Under the pieces are notes generated by a model, which saw only the letters and a program-made list of their open reading frames with translations, was not told the DNA's origin and did not search any database. The position numbers and the translations under genes were made by a program. From Flavobacteriales bacterium (GTDB lineage: Bacteria > Bacteroidota > Bacteroidia > Flavobacteriales > UA16), in contig JAOIQU010000031.1 of the NCBI GenBank assembly GCA_028141885.1, forward strand, positions 1-16,442: 16,442 nucleotides of DNA. The letters run 5' to 3'. This document shows, in pieces, positions 9,164-16,333 of the stretch (position 1 is its first letter; every line of letters begins with the position of its first letter).

Positions 9164-9604
9164 TCAAGTCTTCGTGACGCCCCCTTTCAAGACCATGGCG
9201 ATGCGCATCAACATGATGATGGCGAGAATGCCATGAAAGAATGCCAGCAGTTGTGGGAAATCAGGCATTGTAAGAATCAACCACGTTGCAGTTGCGTTGA
9301 TGATGAAGACCGTTGTGGTCAGGCGCAGGGCCAGCGTTCGAATTGCCTCATGCGAAAAGTCGACCTCTTCAGGAACCCAAGGGTACATGATGATAGTTTG
9401 ACATGCAAACATGCCTATGGACATGATTTCCGCCATTCCGCCTTCTCCTGCGGCCAAGCCGAGCAGGTTGAAAGTCATCACCATGCCTCCAAAAAGGAAG
9501 TATCCGAGACGTGCGTAAAACCCTTTTTTCGTGGCTACGCCAACCACTGCCATCGCAGTAAAGACACCGGCGAGTATCACCGGAATCAACATTTCATTTT
9601 CCAT
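9164..9604 (-). CDS. Small multi-pass membrane protein of unknown function
   Basis: A 146-aa protein with about five hydrophobic segments: near residues 5-24 (MLIPVILAGVFTAMAVVGVA), 31-52 (ARLGYFLFGGMVMTFNLLGL), 56-77 (GMAEIMSIGMFACQTIIMYP), 90-112 and 115-138 (FFHGILAIIMLMRIAMVL). It is therefore expected in the inner membrane. I recognise no catalytic or transport motif. A polar stretch, VPEEVDFSHEAIRT, lies between the third and fourth segments. The ATG at 9604 is the longest start; Met5 is an alternative. It is monocistronic: convergent with the coupled pair across a shared terminator and divergent from the trp leader, with repeat copy 4 about 100 bp upstream. A weak TAATTTG lies about 30 nt upstream on its strand. 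Confidence 0.7.
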   Translation of the reverse strand: MENEMLIPVILAGVFTAMAVVGVATKKGFYARLGYFLFGGMVMTFNLLGLAAGEGGMAEIMSIGMFACQTIIMYPWVPEEVDFSHEAIRTLALRLTTTVFIINATATWLILTMPDFPQLLAFFHGILAIIMLMRIAMVLKGGVTKT

Positions 9605-9879
9605 GATCGTAAGTGTTTAAGGTTGAGGCAAATTACGTAAGCAGAGGATTCCTTGGCAGAGCGTTGTGCGCTTGGGAAAAACTTTATCCGCGGTCAATGA
9701 TTAACCAAACCAGGGTTGATGGTGTTCGGCTTCTGTCCAGCTGGGGCCAACATCTCCAAGGCACGCACTTGACGGTCATGATACGAGTCATGCCTCCAGT
9801 TAAACTTTACAGGGCTCGGTTCATTCTACTCGTAGCTCCAGCCAGAGAAAAAGTCGAAAGCTGTCGGCAATTTTATGAC
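9605..9879. other. Divergent spacer between the membrane-protein gene and the trp leader
   Basis: Together with the leader elements this forms a spacer of nearly 400 bp before trpE. It contains repeat copy 4 (9703-9750). The trp promoter must lie here or within 9751-9880, but I could not find a clean TAnnTTTG on the plus strand. A 5-bp inverted repeat CATGA/TCATG (9777-9792) is too weak to call. Confidence 0.45.
9703..9750 (+). repeat. Interspersed ~48-bp direct repeat, copy 4 (divergent)
   Basis: Copy 4 reads AACCAAACCAGGGTTGATG, then GTGTTCGGCTTCTGTCC and AGCTGGGGCCAAC. It carries three or four substitutions in the 3' third relative to copies 1-3. It begins 2049 bp after copy 3 and is the last copy before the trp region. 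Confidence 0.88.
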
Positions 9880-9945
9880 GTGATTCCAGCAAACAACATC
9901 CAATGGCGTTGGTACCCCATCAAGGGAGGTGCCCCTGTTTGCTAA
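9880..9945 (+). CDS. Putative trp leader peptide (Trp-Arg-Trp)
   Basis: A short frame that could run from GTG at 9880 to TAA at 9945: 21 residues ending QWRWYPIKGGAPVC, with Trp codons at 9904-9906 and 9910-9912. Trp is a rare residue, so two in three codons just before a terminator and trpE is the hallmark of a leader peptide whose ribosome stalls when charged tRNA-Trp is scarce. An ATG at 9790 in the same frame would give a 52-aa version. There is no Shine-Dalgarno sequence to decide, which is usual in Bacteroidota. Inferred from position and codon content. Confidence 0.5.
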   Translation: MIPANNIQWRWYPIKGGAPVC

Positions 9946-9996
9946 TTTTTTTTGATATCAAACACGTTGCCCCCCTCCGAAAAGAGGGGTTTTTTT
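9889..9996 (+). promoter_or_regulatory. Candidate trp transcription attenuator
   Basis: TGTTTGC (9936-9942) can pair either backward with GCAAACA (9889-9895), enclosing the Trp codons and followed by TAA and eight T, or forward as TGTTTG with CAAACA (9959-9964). The two pairings exclude each other. GGGAGG (9924-9929) can also pair with the CCTCC-rich 5' arm of the final terminator (9971-9978), a possible antiterminator that a ribosome reaching the stop codon would mask. The final terminator is listed separately. The architecture is that of ribosome-mediated attenuation of trp operons. The pairings are visible; their order of use is inferred. Confidence 0.55.
9972..9996 (+). terminator. Intrinsic terminator directly before trpE
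   Basis: Stem CCCCTC (9972-9977) with GAGGGG (9984-9989), loop CGAAAA, then seven T (9990-9996). It ends 4 nt before the trpE ATG at 10001, so it can only be a conditional (attenuator) terminator for the operon. When formed it would also hide the translation start region. Confidence 0.88.
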
Positions 9997-10000
9997 GTTT

Positions 10001-11350
10001 ATGAAGTACAATCTCCAGCATCACCAGCAGCTTTGTGATTTCCTGACGCCAGTGCAGACTTATCTGTTGTTGCGTGACGAAGGGCATTCATCTGTTCTCT
10101 TCGAGAGCACGGATTATCACAGTCGTGAAGATGCCCACAGCGTTGTGGCGTTTGATCCCCTGGAAACATTAAAGCTTACCCGAGGACAGGTTGAGGCTCT
10201 GGGGTATGCAGAAGCCGTACAGACTTTTCTCTCAGGCATTGAATGTGCTGAGGCCACAGATAAAGACGGGTTTTTAGGGATCTACGGTAGCACAAACTTT
10301 GAAGCGATTTGTGGCATGGACAAGGACAGTCGTCCACATTCTGGCGGTCACCCTGAAGACTGTTTGGTCCAATACTCTCTCTATCGCTTCGTTCTGATTT
10401 TCAACCATTTCAATCAGATTTTGGATTGCTGGGAATTTTGTCCGGCGGGAGAATCCTCTGCCATGTCGTACTTGTTGAATCGCCTCTCCTCTCCAGTTCC
10501 TACGCCAGGACAATTTCGCAAGCGAAGCGCAGTGACCTCACCTCTGACCCGATTGGAATATGAGGAGATTGTCCGCAAGGGCGTCCTTCAGTGTCATCAG
10601 GGCGAGGTGTTCCAAGTGGTGTATTCTCGGCAGTTCAGTCAAGAATATGTTGGGGACGATTTCCAAGTTTACAGAGCTCTGCGCAGCATCAACCCGAGTC
10701 CCTTTTTGTTCTACATCGACGACGGCAATTCACGGGTCATCGGCTCAAGTCCGGAAGCACAGTTGCTTGTAAGGAATGGAATGGCGGAGGTTCATCCCAT
10801 TGCGGGGACGGTCCGGCGTTCGCGAGTGGAAAGTGAAAACATCCAAGCGATTGCCATGCTGCGTGAGGATGAAAAGGAAAATGCTGAACACACCATGTTG
10901 TTGGATCTCGCACGCAACGACCTCAATCGCAGTTGTCAGGCAAGTGAGGTGACTCATTGCAAAGAGGTCCAGATGTTCAGCCATGTCATTCATTTGGTAA
11001 GCAAGGTGGAAGCGAGATTGAAATCTGGCATTCATGCGGCGCAGGTTTTCGCCGATACTTTTCCCGCTGGTACTTTAAGTGGAGCACCAAAACTCAGGGC
11101 CATCGAGCTCATCGCGGAGCACGAACCTCAATCTCGGGGATTGTACGGTGGAGCTGTGGGTTGTTATGGTTTAAATGGGGATTGCATTCATGCCATTGCC
11201 ATTCGTTCCTTCTTCTCCAACCAAGGCAGCTTGACATACCAAGCTGGGGCAGGGGTCGTGATGGACAGCATTCCGTCCTCCGAGGCCGATGAAGTGGAAG
11301 GAAAATTAGAGGCTTTGGCCCAAGCCATGGATCTCGCAGAGACCCTCTAA
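10001..11350 (+). CDS. trpE: Anthranilate synthase component I
   Basis: The large subunit, which makes anthranilate from chorismate using ammonia delivered by TrpG: the first committed step to tryptophan. It is 449 aa from the ATG at 10001; a TTG at 9995 lies inside the terminator T run and is unlikely. The N-terminal LFESTDYHSREDAHS corresponds to the LLES-type tryptophan feedback site. The chorismate-binding domain shows NPSPFLFYIDDG, VIGSSPEAQLL, HPIAGTVRRS, ENAEHTMLLDLARNDLNR, FPAGTLSGAPKLRAIELI and QAGAGVVMDSIPSSEADE, all family landmarks. PIAGT and the DLARND motif favour TrpE over PabB or isochorismate synthase, as does the operon. It is the first gene of the trp operon and is probably controlled by the attenuator upstream and by feedback inhibition. 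Confidence 0.97.
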   Translation: MKYNLQHHQQLCDFLTPVQTYLLLRDEGHSSVLFESTDYHSREDAHSVVAFDPLETLKLTRGQVEALGYAEAVQTFLSGIECAEATDKDGFLGIYGSTNFEAICGMDKDSRPHSGGHPEDCLVQYSLYRFVLIFNHFNQILDCWEFCPAGESSAMSYLLNRLSSPVPTPGQFRKRSAVTSPLTRLEYEEIVRKGVLQCHQGEVFQVVYSRQFSQEYVGDDFQVYRALRSINPSPFLFYIDDGNSRVIGSSPEAQLLVRNGMAEVHPIAGTVRRSRVESENIQAIAMLREDEKENAEHTMLLDLARNDLNRSCQASEVTHCKEVQMFSHVIHLVSKVEARLKSGIHAAQVFADTFPAGTLSGAPKLRAIELIAEHEPQSRGLYGGAVGCYGLNGDCIHAIAIRSFFSNQGSLTYQAGAGVVMDSIPSSEADEVEGKLEALAQAMDLAETL

Positions 11351-11360
11351 AACTGATCCC

Positions 11361-11948
11361 ATGCAGAAAAGATTAAGAGAAATCCTCATCGTCGACAACT
11401 ACGATTCATTCACGCACAACGTTGCGGCCTTGGTGAGTTCTGCTTCGCAGGTGCCCTGCCGTGTGGTGCGGGCAAAGGAAGGTGCAGCGCTTATTGAAGC
11501 ACCCTGGAATTCTGTCATTTTCGGTCCTGGACCTTCAACCCCTGAAGCACATCCTGAATTACTCGATTGCATTGCACGGCTGCCTCATGACACTCCAGCC
11601 TTGGGCGTCTGTTTGGGCATGCAAGCATTTGCACATCTTCATGGTGGCAGTTTGGCACTGTTGGACCGTCCTAGGCATGGCAAACTTCGAACCGTATCAG
11701 AGGTTGGGTCGTCGCGGTTGTTCGAATGGCCCAATTGTCCATTCCCAGTGGGCAGCTACCACAGCTGGATTGTGGATGAACTGCCCGAAAGCTGGACTGC
11801 GACTGCAAGAGACGACGAGGGAATTTGCATGGCGATGGAGCATGAAAGCAACCCTTGGGCAGGCGTCCAATTCCATCCTGAAAGTGTTATGACACCTCAG
11901 GGTCTTCAATTGATGATTGACTTTTTGAATCCAAGAACCAATGATTGA
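11361..11948 (+). CDS. trpG: Anthranilate synthase component II (glutamine amidotransferase)
   Basis: A class I glutamine amidotransferase of 195 aa that hydrolyses glutamine and passes ammonia to TrpE. Visible landmarks are the N-terminal ILIVDNYDSFTHN, the oxyanion region FGPGPSTPE, the nucleophile Cys84 in GVCLGMQAF, and His172 and Glu174 in VQFHPES, completing the triad. YHSW near 133-136 fits the TrpG/PabA group. It begins 10 nt after the trpE stop and overlaps trpD by 8 nt. Some bacteria share this subunit with PabB for folate synthesis; whether that applies here cannot be seen. Confidence 0.96.
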   Translation: MQKRLREILIVDNYDSFTHNVAALVSSASQVPCRVVRAKEGAALIEAPWNSVIFGPGPSTPEAHPELLDCIARLPHDTPALGVCLGMQAFAHLHGGSLALLDRPRHGKLRTVSEVGSSRLFEWPNCPFPVGSYHSWIVDELPESWTATARDDEGICMAMEHESNPWAGVQFHPESVMTPQGLQLMIDFLNPRTND

Positions 11949-12930
11949 TTTGGAAAGACTTCGAGACATGCGAGGTCTCGACCATTCTGAGGCTTACACC
12001 ATCATGTGCAAAATGATGTCAGGAGCCATGTCAGAAATCCAAATGGCGGCTGTTCTGGCGTCTCTGAATCATCGGGAGCTCCAACTCGATGAGATCATGG
12101 GGTTTCGCGATGCCATGATGGATCATTGTGAACGGATTGATCTTGGTGAGTCGTCGTGCATGGACTTCTGTGGGACCGGCGGGGATGGGAAAGACACATT
12201 CAACATCAGCACAACCTCAGCCTTGACCCTGGGTGCAATGGGCATCCCTGTGGCCAAGCATGGGAACTACGGCGTGAGCAGCAACTGTGGTTCCAGCAAT
12301 GTCCTCGAAGCCTTGGGCTACAAGTTTCCACGGACAGCTGAAGAGGCCAAGAAGCGATTTGAAAGTCACGGACTTGTGTTCATCCATGCACCCTTGTTCC
12401 ACCCCGCCATGAGACACGTAGCTCCGGTTCGCCGCGCCATGGGTGTGAGGACCATCTTCAACATCATGGGGCCTCTGAGCAATCCAGCTCAACCTTCACA
12501 TCAAGTGTCAGGCACATTTGACTTGCGCACACAGCGACTTTATTCATGGAGCTTTGAGCGGATGGGTGTGGAAGCGGCAGTGGTGCATGGTTTGGACGGA
12601 TATGATGAAATTTCATTGACCTCGCGCACTCGAGTGTTCAGCACGCGCAAGCATTTTGCAACACTGTCTGTTGCCGACTTTGGCACTGAAGCGTTGGAGC
12701 CTGCGAGCCTGCTAGGAGCAGAGACCATTGACGGCAATGCCGCAATCATTCGAGCTGTTTTGAGTGGGGAAGGTCCAACTGCTCACAATCGTGTTGTGGC
12801 GGCCAATGCAGCCCTTGCTCTAGAGGTTTGGGACCCGGAGTGCTCCATGGATTTGGCATTCCAAAGGGTCCTTGATTTCCTCCGTTCAGGCAGCGCCATG
12901 GATTACCTAAACACCTTGATTGAATCATGA
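11941..12930 (+). CDS. trpD: Anthranilate phosphoribosyltransferase
   Basis: Joins anthranilate to PRPP to give phosphoribosyl-anthranilate. It is 329 aa, a normal stand-alone length. Signature segments are CGTGGDGKDTFNISTTSAL (PRPP and metal binding), KHGNYGVSSNCGSSNVLEAL, HAPLFHPAMRHVAPVRRAMG and FNIMGPLSNPA, and VVHGLDGYDEISL. The family usually has KHGNRAVSS; here it is KHGNYGVSSNC, a modest departure. The ATG overlaps the trpG stop by 8 nt and the stop overlaps trpC by 4 nt, so translation is coupled on both sides. Confidence 0.96.
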   Translation: MIDLERLRDMRGLDHSEAYTIMCKMMSGAMSEIQMAAVLASLNHRELQLDEIMGFRDAMMDHCERIDLGESSCMDFCGTGGDGKDTFNISTTSALTLGAMGIPVAKHGNYGVSSNCGSSNVLEALGYKFPRTAEEAKKRFESHGLVFIHAPLFHPAMRHVAPVRRAMGVRTIFNIMGPLSNPAQPSHQVSGTFDLRTQRLYSWSFERMGVEAAVVHGLDGYDEISLTSRTRVFSTRKHFATLSVADFGTEALEPASLLGAETIDGNAAIIRAVLSGEGPTAHNRVVAANAALALEVWDPECSMDLAFQRVLDFLRSGSAMDYLNTLIES

Positions 12931-13730
12931 ATACAGCACTTGACAACATTTTAGATGGCCTGCGGCGCGATGTGCCGACGCAACAACAGCGCGTGCCTTT
13001 GCCACAATTGATGACTTCGCCCCACTACGAGGTGCCTTGCATTTCGATGGTTGAATATCTGAAGAGGTCGGATAAAAATGGCATCGTCGCGGAGTTCAAG
13101 CGGTCTTCACCTTCCAAAGGAGATTATAGATTGGACTCGGACTTGGCTGAAACAACACGTGGTTACATGCAGGCCGGATGCAGTGGGTTAAGCATCCTTA
13201 CAGAGCCACTCTTTTTCAAGGGATCGCTGGATGACCTCAAATTGGCTCGGAGTCAACACTTGTGTCCCATTCTGCGCAAAGACTTCATTCTGTTTCCTTA
13301 CCAAGTTCACGAAGCCCGAGCCGCTGGGGCGGACGTCATTCTGCTTATTGCTTCGCTTTTGGACAAAAATCGTATTCGTGACTTGGCGAACATGGCCCAC
13401 GATCTGGGAATGCAGGTGTTGCTCGAATGTCACACTGAGGAGGACTTGGACTCGTGGATTTCCTCCATCCAAATGGTTGGTGTCAATTCAAGAAATTTGG
13501 CCACACTGAAAACAGATGTGACCCTCTTCGAAACCATGGTCAAGAAGCTGCCGAGGGAAGCGACGTGGGTAGCAGAAAGTGGCATTAAAAGCGCAAGTGA
13601 CATTGCCGTTTTGCGTCAATCAGGATACTCTGGCTTTCTCATTGGGGATGCCTTCTTACGGTCAAGCTTGCCGCACAAGGCATGTGCGAAGATGGCCCGT
13701 GAGCTTCAGACTCTCACAACATCACCATGA
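12927..13730 (+). CDS. trpC: Indole-3-glycerol phosphate synthase
   Basis: A 267-aa TIM-barrel enzyme that closes the indole ring from carboxyphenylamino-deoxyribulose phosphate with loss of carbon dioxide and water. Landmarks are IVAEFKRSSPSKG (catalytic Glu56 and Lys58 region), LSILTEPLFFKGSLDDL, ILRKDFILFPYQVHEARAAG, VGVNSRNLATLKTD and VAESGIKS. It is a stand-alone form, not fused to TrpF as in E. coli. It overlaps trpD and trpF by 4 nt each (ATGA). Confidence 0.96.
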   Translation: MNTALDNILDGLRRDVPTQQQRVPLPQLMTSPHYEVPCISMVEYLKRSDKNGIVAEFKRSSPSKGDYRLDSDLAETTRGYMQAGCSGLSILTEPLFFKGSLDDLKLARSQHLCPILRKDFILFPYQVHEARAAGADVILLIASLLDKNRIRDLANMAHDLGMQVLLECHTEEDLDSWISSIQMVGVNSRNLATLKTDVTLFETMVKKLPREATWVAESGIKSASDIAVLRQSGYSGFLIGDAFLRSSLPHKACAKMARELQTLTTSP

Positions 13731-14356
13731 AGCGTTACAACATCAAAGTATGCGGAATGACCTGCGCTCAAAATGTGATGAAGGTTCTGGACCTTGACAT
13801 TGATGCAATAGGGATCGTCAGTTGTCTGACCTCTCCCCGACACGTCGATCCAGCGGAGGCAAGACAACTCTTTCAACAGGTTGTGAAACGGGCCCCCAAA
13901 GTCGAGCGACATTGGGTGGTGAGGGGCATTGACAAAGCTGAGCTGGAATCCGAATTGACTTCGGGTTTGGCGTGCACCCATGTTCAGTTGCATGGTAATT
14001 ATGAGGAAAGTGATGCCCGCACTGTGAAAGCCCTGGGGAGGAAGGTTGTTCAAGTTCATTCCATGAAGACGGCGGAATTTCCAAGAATTTGGTTGGACAC
14101 AGATCGACTGCTGCTCGACACACCTGGACCAGGCGGCGGTGGAACGGGCAAGGCTTTTGACAGGTCGCTGTTCGCTGAATGGAAGACGCCTCGTGTTCCA
14201 GTGACCTTGGCAGGAGGGCTTGGGAAAGTTCTTCAGGCAGAAGCCTTGAAGGACTTGCCCAATTGGATTGGTTGGCTTGATGTCAACAGTGGGGTCGAGA
14301 TTTCTCCCGGCATCAAAGATCTCCAGCAAATTCAAAGATTCATTAAAACCATTTGA
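13727..14356 (+). CDS. trpF: Phosphoribosylanthranilate isomerase
   Basis: A 209-aa TIM-barrel enzyme that isomerises phosphoribosyl-anthranilate by an Amadori rearrangement. The general base Cys9 is in IKVCGMT and the general acid Asp131 in LLLDTPGPGGGGTGKAFD. The phosphate loops VTLAGGL and DVNSGVEISPGIKD are intact, as is VQLHG. Two segments are divergent: the usual GFxFxxxSPR reads GIVSCLTSPRHV and the usual VGVFVN strand reads HWVVRGID. The catalytic pair is present, so I expect activity. The gene overlaps trpC by 4 nt and precedes trpB by 2 nt. Confidence 0.93.
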   Translation: MKRYNIKVCGMTCAQNVMKVLDLDIDAIGIVSCLTSPRHVDPAEARQLFQQVVKRAPKVERHWVVRGIDKAELESELTSGLACTHVQLHGNYEESDARTVKALGRKVVQVHSMKTAEFPRIWLDTDRLLLDTPGPGGGGTGKAFDRSLFAEWKTPRVPVTLAGGLGKVLQAEALKDLPNWIGWLDVNSGVEISPGIKDLQQIQRFIKTI

Positions 14357-14358
14357 TC

Positions 14359-15540
14359 ATGACGAACCACCCCATCATCAAACGCGGCTATTATGGCGAT
14401 TTCGGAGGCCAATTCATTCCTGAGATGCTTCGTCGCAATTTCGAGGAACTGGAAAAAGCGTTCAATGAAGCTTGGGCCGACGAAGCCTTCAGGAAGGAAT
14501 ATCTTGAGTTAATGCGTGATTTTGTTGGCCGGCCGACACCCTTGCAAAAGGCCGAACGTTGGAGTGAGCGTTGTGGTGTCGAGATTTGGTTCAAAAGGGA
14601 AGATCTCGCTCACACTGGGGCCCATAAAATCAACAATGCGGTAGGCCAAGTCCTGCTGGCTCGCCGGATGGGGAAGAGCCACATCATTGCCGAGACTGGT
14701 GCGGGGCAACATGGCGTTGCCACCGCAACAGCCTGCGCTTGGGCGGGGTTGCCATGTACGGTGTTTATGGGGGCGGATGACATGAAGCGACAGAAACCAA
14801 ATGTGGAGCGAATGCGCTTGCTTGGGGCTGAGGTGAGGGCGGCAAAAACAGGTTCAATGACGCTGAAGGACGCAACCAATGAAGCTATGCGATTCTGGAT
14901 TGCGAACCCAACCGACACACATTACGTGATTGGCTCTGCCGTTGGACCGCATCCCTATCCTATGATGGTGGCTGAATTTCACAGAATCATTGGGGAAGAA
15001 ACAATGACGGCGTGCGCTTATTTGGATTTGAAGCCCACCCATCTTGTGGCTTGCCTTGGTGGTGGGTCCAACGCACTCGGGCTGTTCTTGCCTTACATCG
15101 ACCAAGAGATTGCCTTAGTTGGTGTTGAAGCTGGTGGAGAAGGTTTGGACAGTGGCCGCACCGCGGCCACAATTGAAAAGGGCAGTCCCGGCATTTTGCA
15201 CGGCGCGAAGACCATGGTTCTTCAAGACGGCGAAGGGCAGATCCAAGAGGCCCATAGTGTCAGTGCGGGTCTCGATTATCCGGGCATTGGTCCATTGCAC
15301 GCTCATCTTGCTGCTGTTGGAAGACTCCAAACTGAGGCTGTCTCGGATAAAGAAGCCCTGAAGGCGGGGATGTTGTGCACTCGACTAGAGGGGATTCTTC
15401 CTGCACTTGAAACCTCCCACGCCTTGGCATGGACCCTCAAAGCAGAATGGAAAGGGGACGAATTGGTTCTTCTCAATCTCAGTGGTCGCGGTGACAAAGA
15501 CCTGGAGACTTACATCAATGATCACGGACGACATGTCTGA
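14359..15540 (+). CDS. trpB: Tryptophan synthase beta chain
   Basis: PLP enzyme joining indole and serine to make tryptophan; works as an alpha2-beta2 complex with TrpA. It is 393 aa from the ATG at 14359; a TTG 6 nt upstream overlaps the trpF stop and is less likely. Lys90 in HTGAHKINNA forms the Schiff base with PLP. ETGAGQHGVATA holds the catalytic-site Glu112, and GGGSNALG is the PLP-phosphate loop. Further landmarks are GADDMKRQKPNVERMRLLGAE, SAVGPHPYP, GGEGLDSGRTAATI and LLNLSGRGDKDLET. It is a conventional TrpB1-type sequence. It overlaps trpA by 8 nt. Confidence 0.97.
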   Translation: MTNHPIIKRGYYGDFGGQFIPEMLRRNFEELEKAFNEAWADEAFRKEYLELMRDFVGRPTPLQKAERWSERCGVEIWFKREDLAHTGAHKINNAVGQVLLARRMGKSHIIAETGAGQHGVATATACAWAGLPCTVFMGADDMKRQKPNVERMRLLGAEVRAAKTGSMTLKDATNEAMRFWIANPTDTHYVIGSAVGPHPYPMMVAEFHRIIGEETMTACAYLDLKPTHLVACLGGGSNALGLFLPYIDQEIALVGVEAGGEGLDSGRTAATIEKGSPGILHGAKTMVLQDGEGQIQEAHSVSAGLDYPGIGPLHAHLAAVGRLQTEAVSDKEALKAGMLCTRLEGILPALETSHALAWTLKAEWKGDELVLLNLSGRGDKDLETYINDHGRHV

Positions 15541-16333
15541 CATTTTCAAGAGACTCATGCATGCGGATGATGTAAATCTGTCCGTGTTTCTCACTGCAGG
15601 CTATCCCAACATGACCGCTTGTGGTCACTTGATTGAGCTGTTGGCGCGCCATCCAGCGGTTTCCTTTGTGGAGCTCGGGATGCCATTTAGTGACCCTTTG
15701 GCAGATGGACCGACCATCCAGCGCGCCTCTGAAATTGCATTAAAGCAAGGCACAAGGTTGGACGATGTGCTTTCGCTTTCAAAACAATTCCGCTCAATCT
15801 GCGACAAGCCCCTGATGCTGATGGGCTATTGCAATCCCGTCTACCGACGAGGCGTTGAGCGTTTTGTGAAAGAGGCTCGGGCTGCTGGCGCTTCAGGTTT
15901 GATCCTCCCCGATCTTCCATACGAGTCATACTCGAGGGACTTTGCAGAGGCACTGGGCCAAGAGGGCTTGTCCATGTCCTTTTTTGTGAGTCCGACCAGC
16001 ACGAAAGAAGGCATTGAGCGCGCCTTTGAGACAAGTACAGCGTTCGTCTATGGTGTGGCTAACGTTGGCTTGACAGGAGACATTCCATCGATGGACCGAG
16101 GGGATTTTTTTCGAGGTCTGCAGAATCACCGAGCGCGTTGTCCAATCGTTGCGGGATTCGGAATTGCCACGCCTGAGGATATCAATGGATTGACGGGATT
16201 GGTCGACGGTGCGATTGTCGGTTCGGCCTTTCTCAGAGCTATCGAACCCAAGAACGAATCATTGCTGGATACAACAAGCATCGTCCAACGCGCTGAAGAT
16301 TTTCTTGAACCTTTCAATTTGAATATTAAATGA
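15533..16333 (+). CDS. trpA: Tryptophan synthase alpha chain
   Basis: TIM-barrel subunit that cleaves indole-3-glycerol phosphate into indole, which is channelled to TrpB, and glyceraldehyde 3-phosphate. I take the ATG at 15533 (MSDIFKRLMHADD), giving 266 aa with the usual spacing to FLTAGYP; an in-frame ATG at 15518 would add five residues, and a longer frame from 15407 lies inside trpB and is rejected. Catalytic Glu48 (VELGMPFSDP) and Asp58 (LADGPTIQRAS) correspond to E. coli Glu49 and Asp60. Loop 6, phosphate-binding AGFGIATPEDI and VGSAFLRAIE are present. It overlaps the next gene by 4 nt (ATGA). Confidence 0.96.
   Translation: MSDIFKRLMHADDVNLSVFLTAGYPNMTACGHLIELLARHPAVSFVELGMPFSDPLADGPTIQRASEIALKQGTRLDDVLSLSKQFRSICDKPLMLMGYCNPVYRRGVERFVKEARAAGASGLILPDLPYESYSRDFAEALGQEGLSMSFFVSPTSTKEGIERAFETSTAFVYGVANVGLTGDIPSMDRGDFFRGLQNHRARCPIVAGFGIATPEDINGLTGLVDGAIVGSAFLRAIEPKNESLLDTTSIVQRAEDFLEPFNLNIK

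Noticed and set aside
3385..9750. Repeats as a CRISPR array
   Set aside because: Spacing is 942-3327 bp with genes between copies, not short regular spacers, and no cas gene is present.
9613..9789. Long plus-strand frame running through repeat copy 4 into the trp leader
   Set aside because: The upstream part has no protein-like pattern and crosses an intergenic repeat that is in other frames at other copies. Only the Trp-containing end is kept as a possible leader peptide.
9769..9805. TTGACG and TAAACT as a sigma70-like promoter for trpE
   Set aside because: The spacing is about 26 bp, too long for a -35/-10 pair, and the Bacteroidota TAnnTTTG element is not matched.
13706..14335. 209-codon minus-strand frame opposite trpF
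   Set aside because: It is an antisense shadow of trpF with no recognisable protein features, and the trp operon is continuous on the plus strand.
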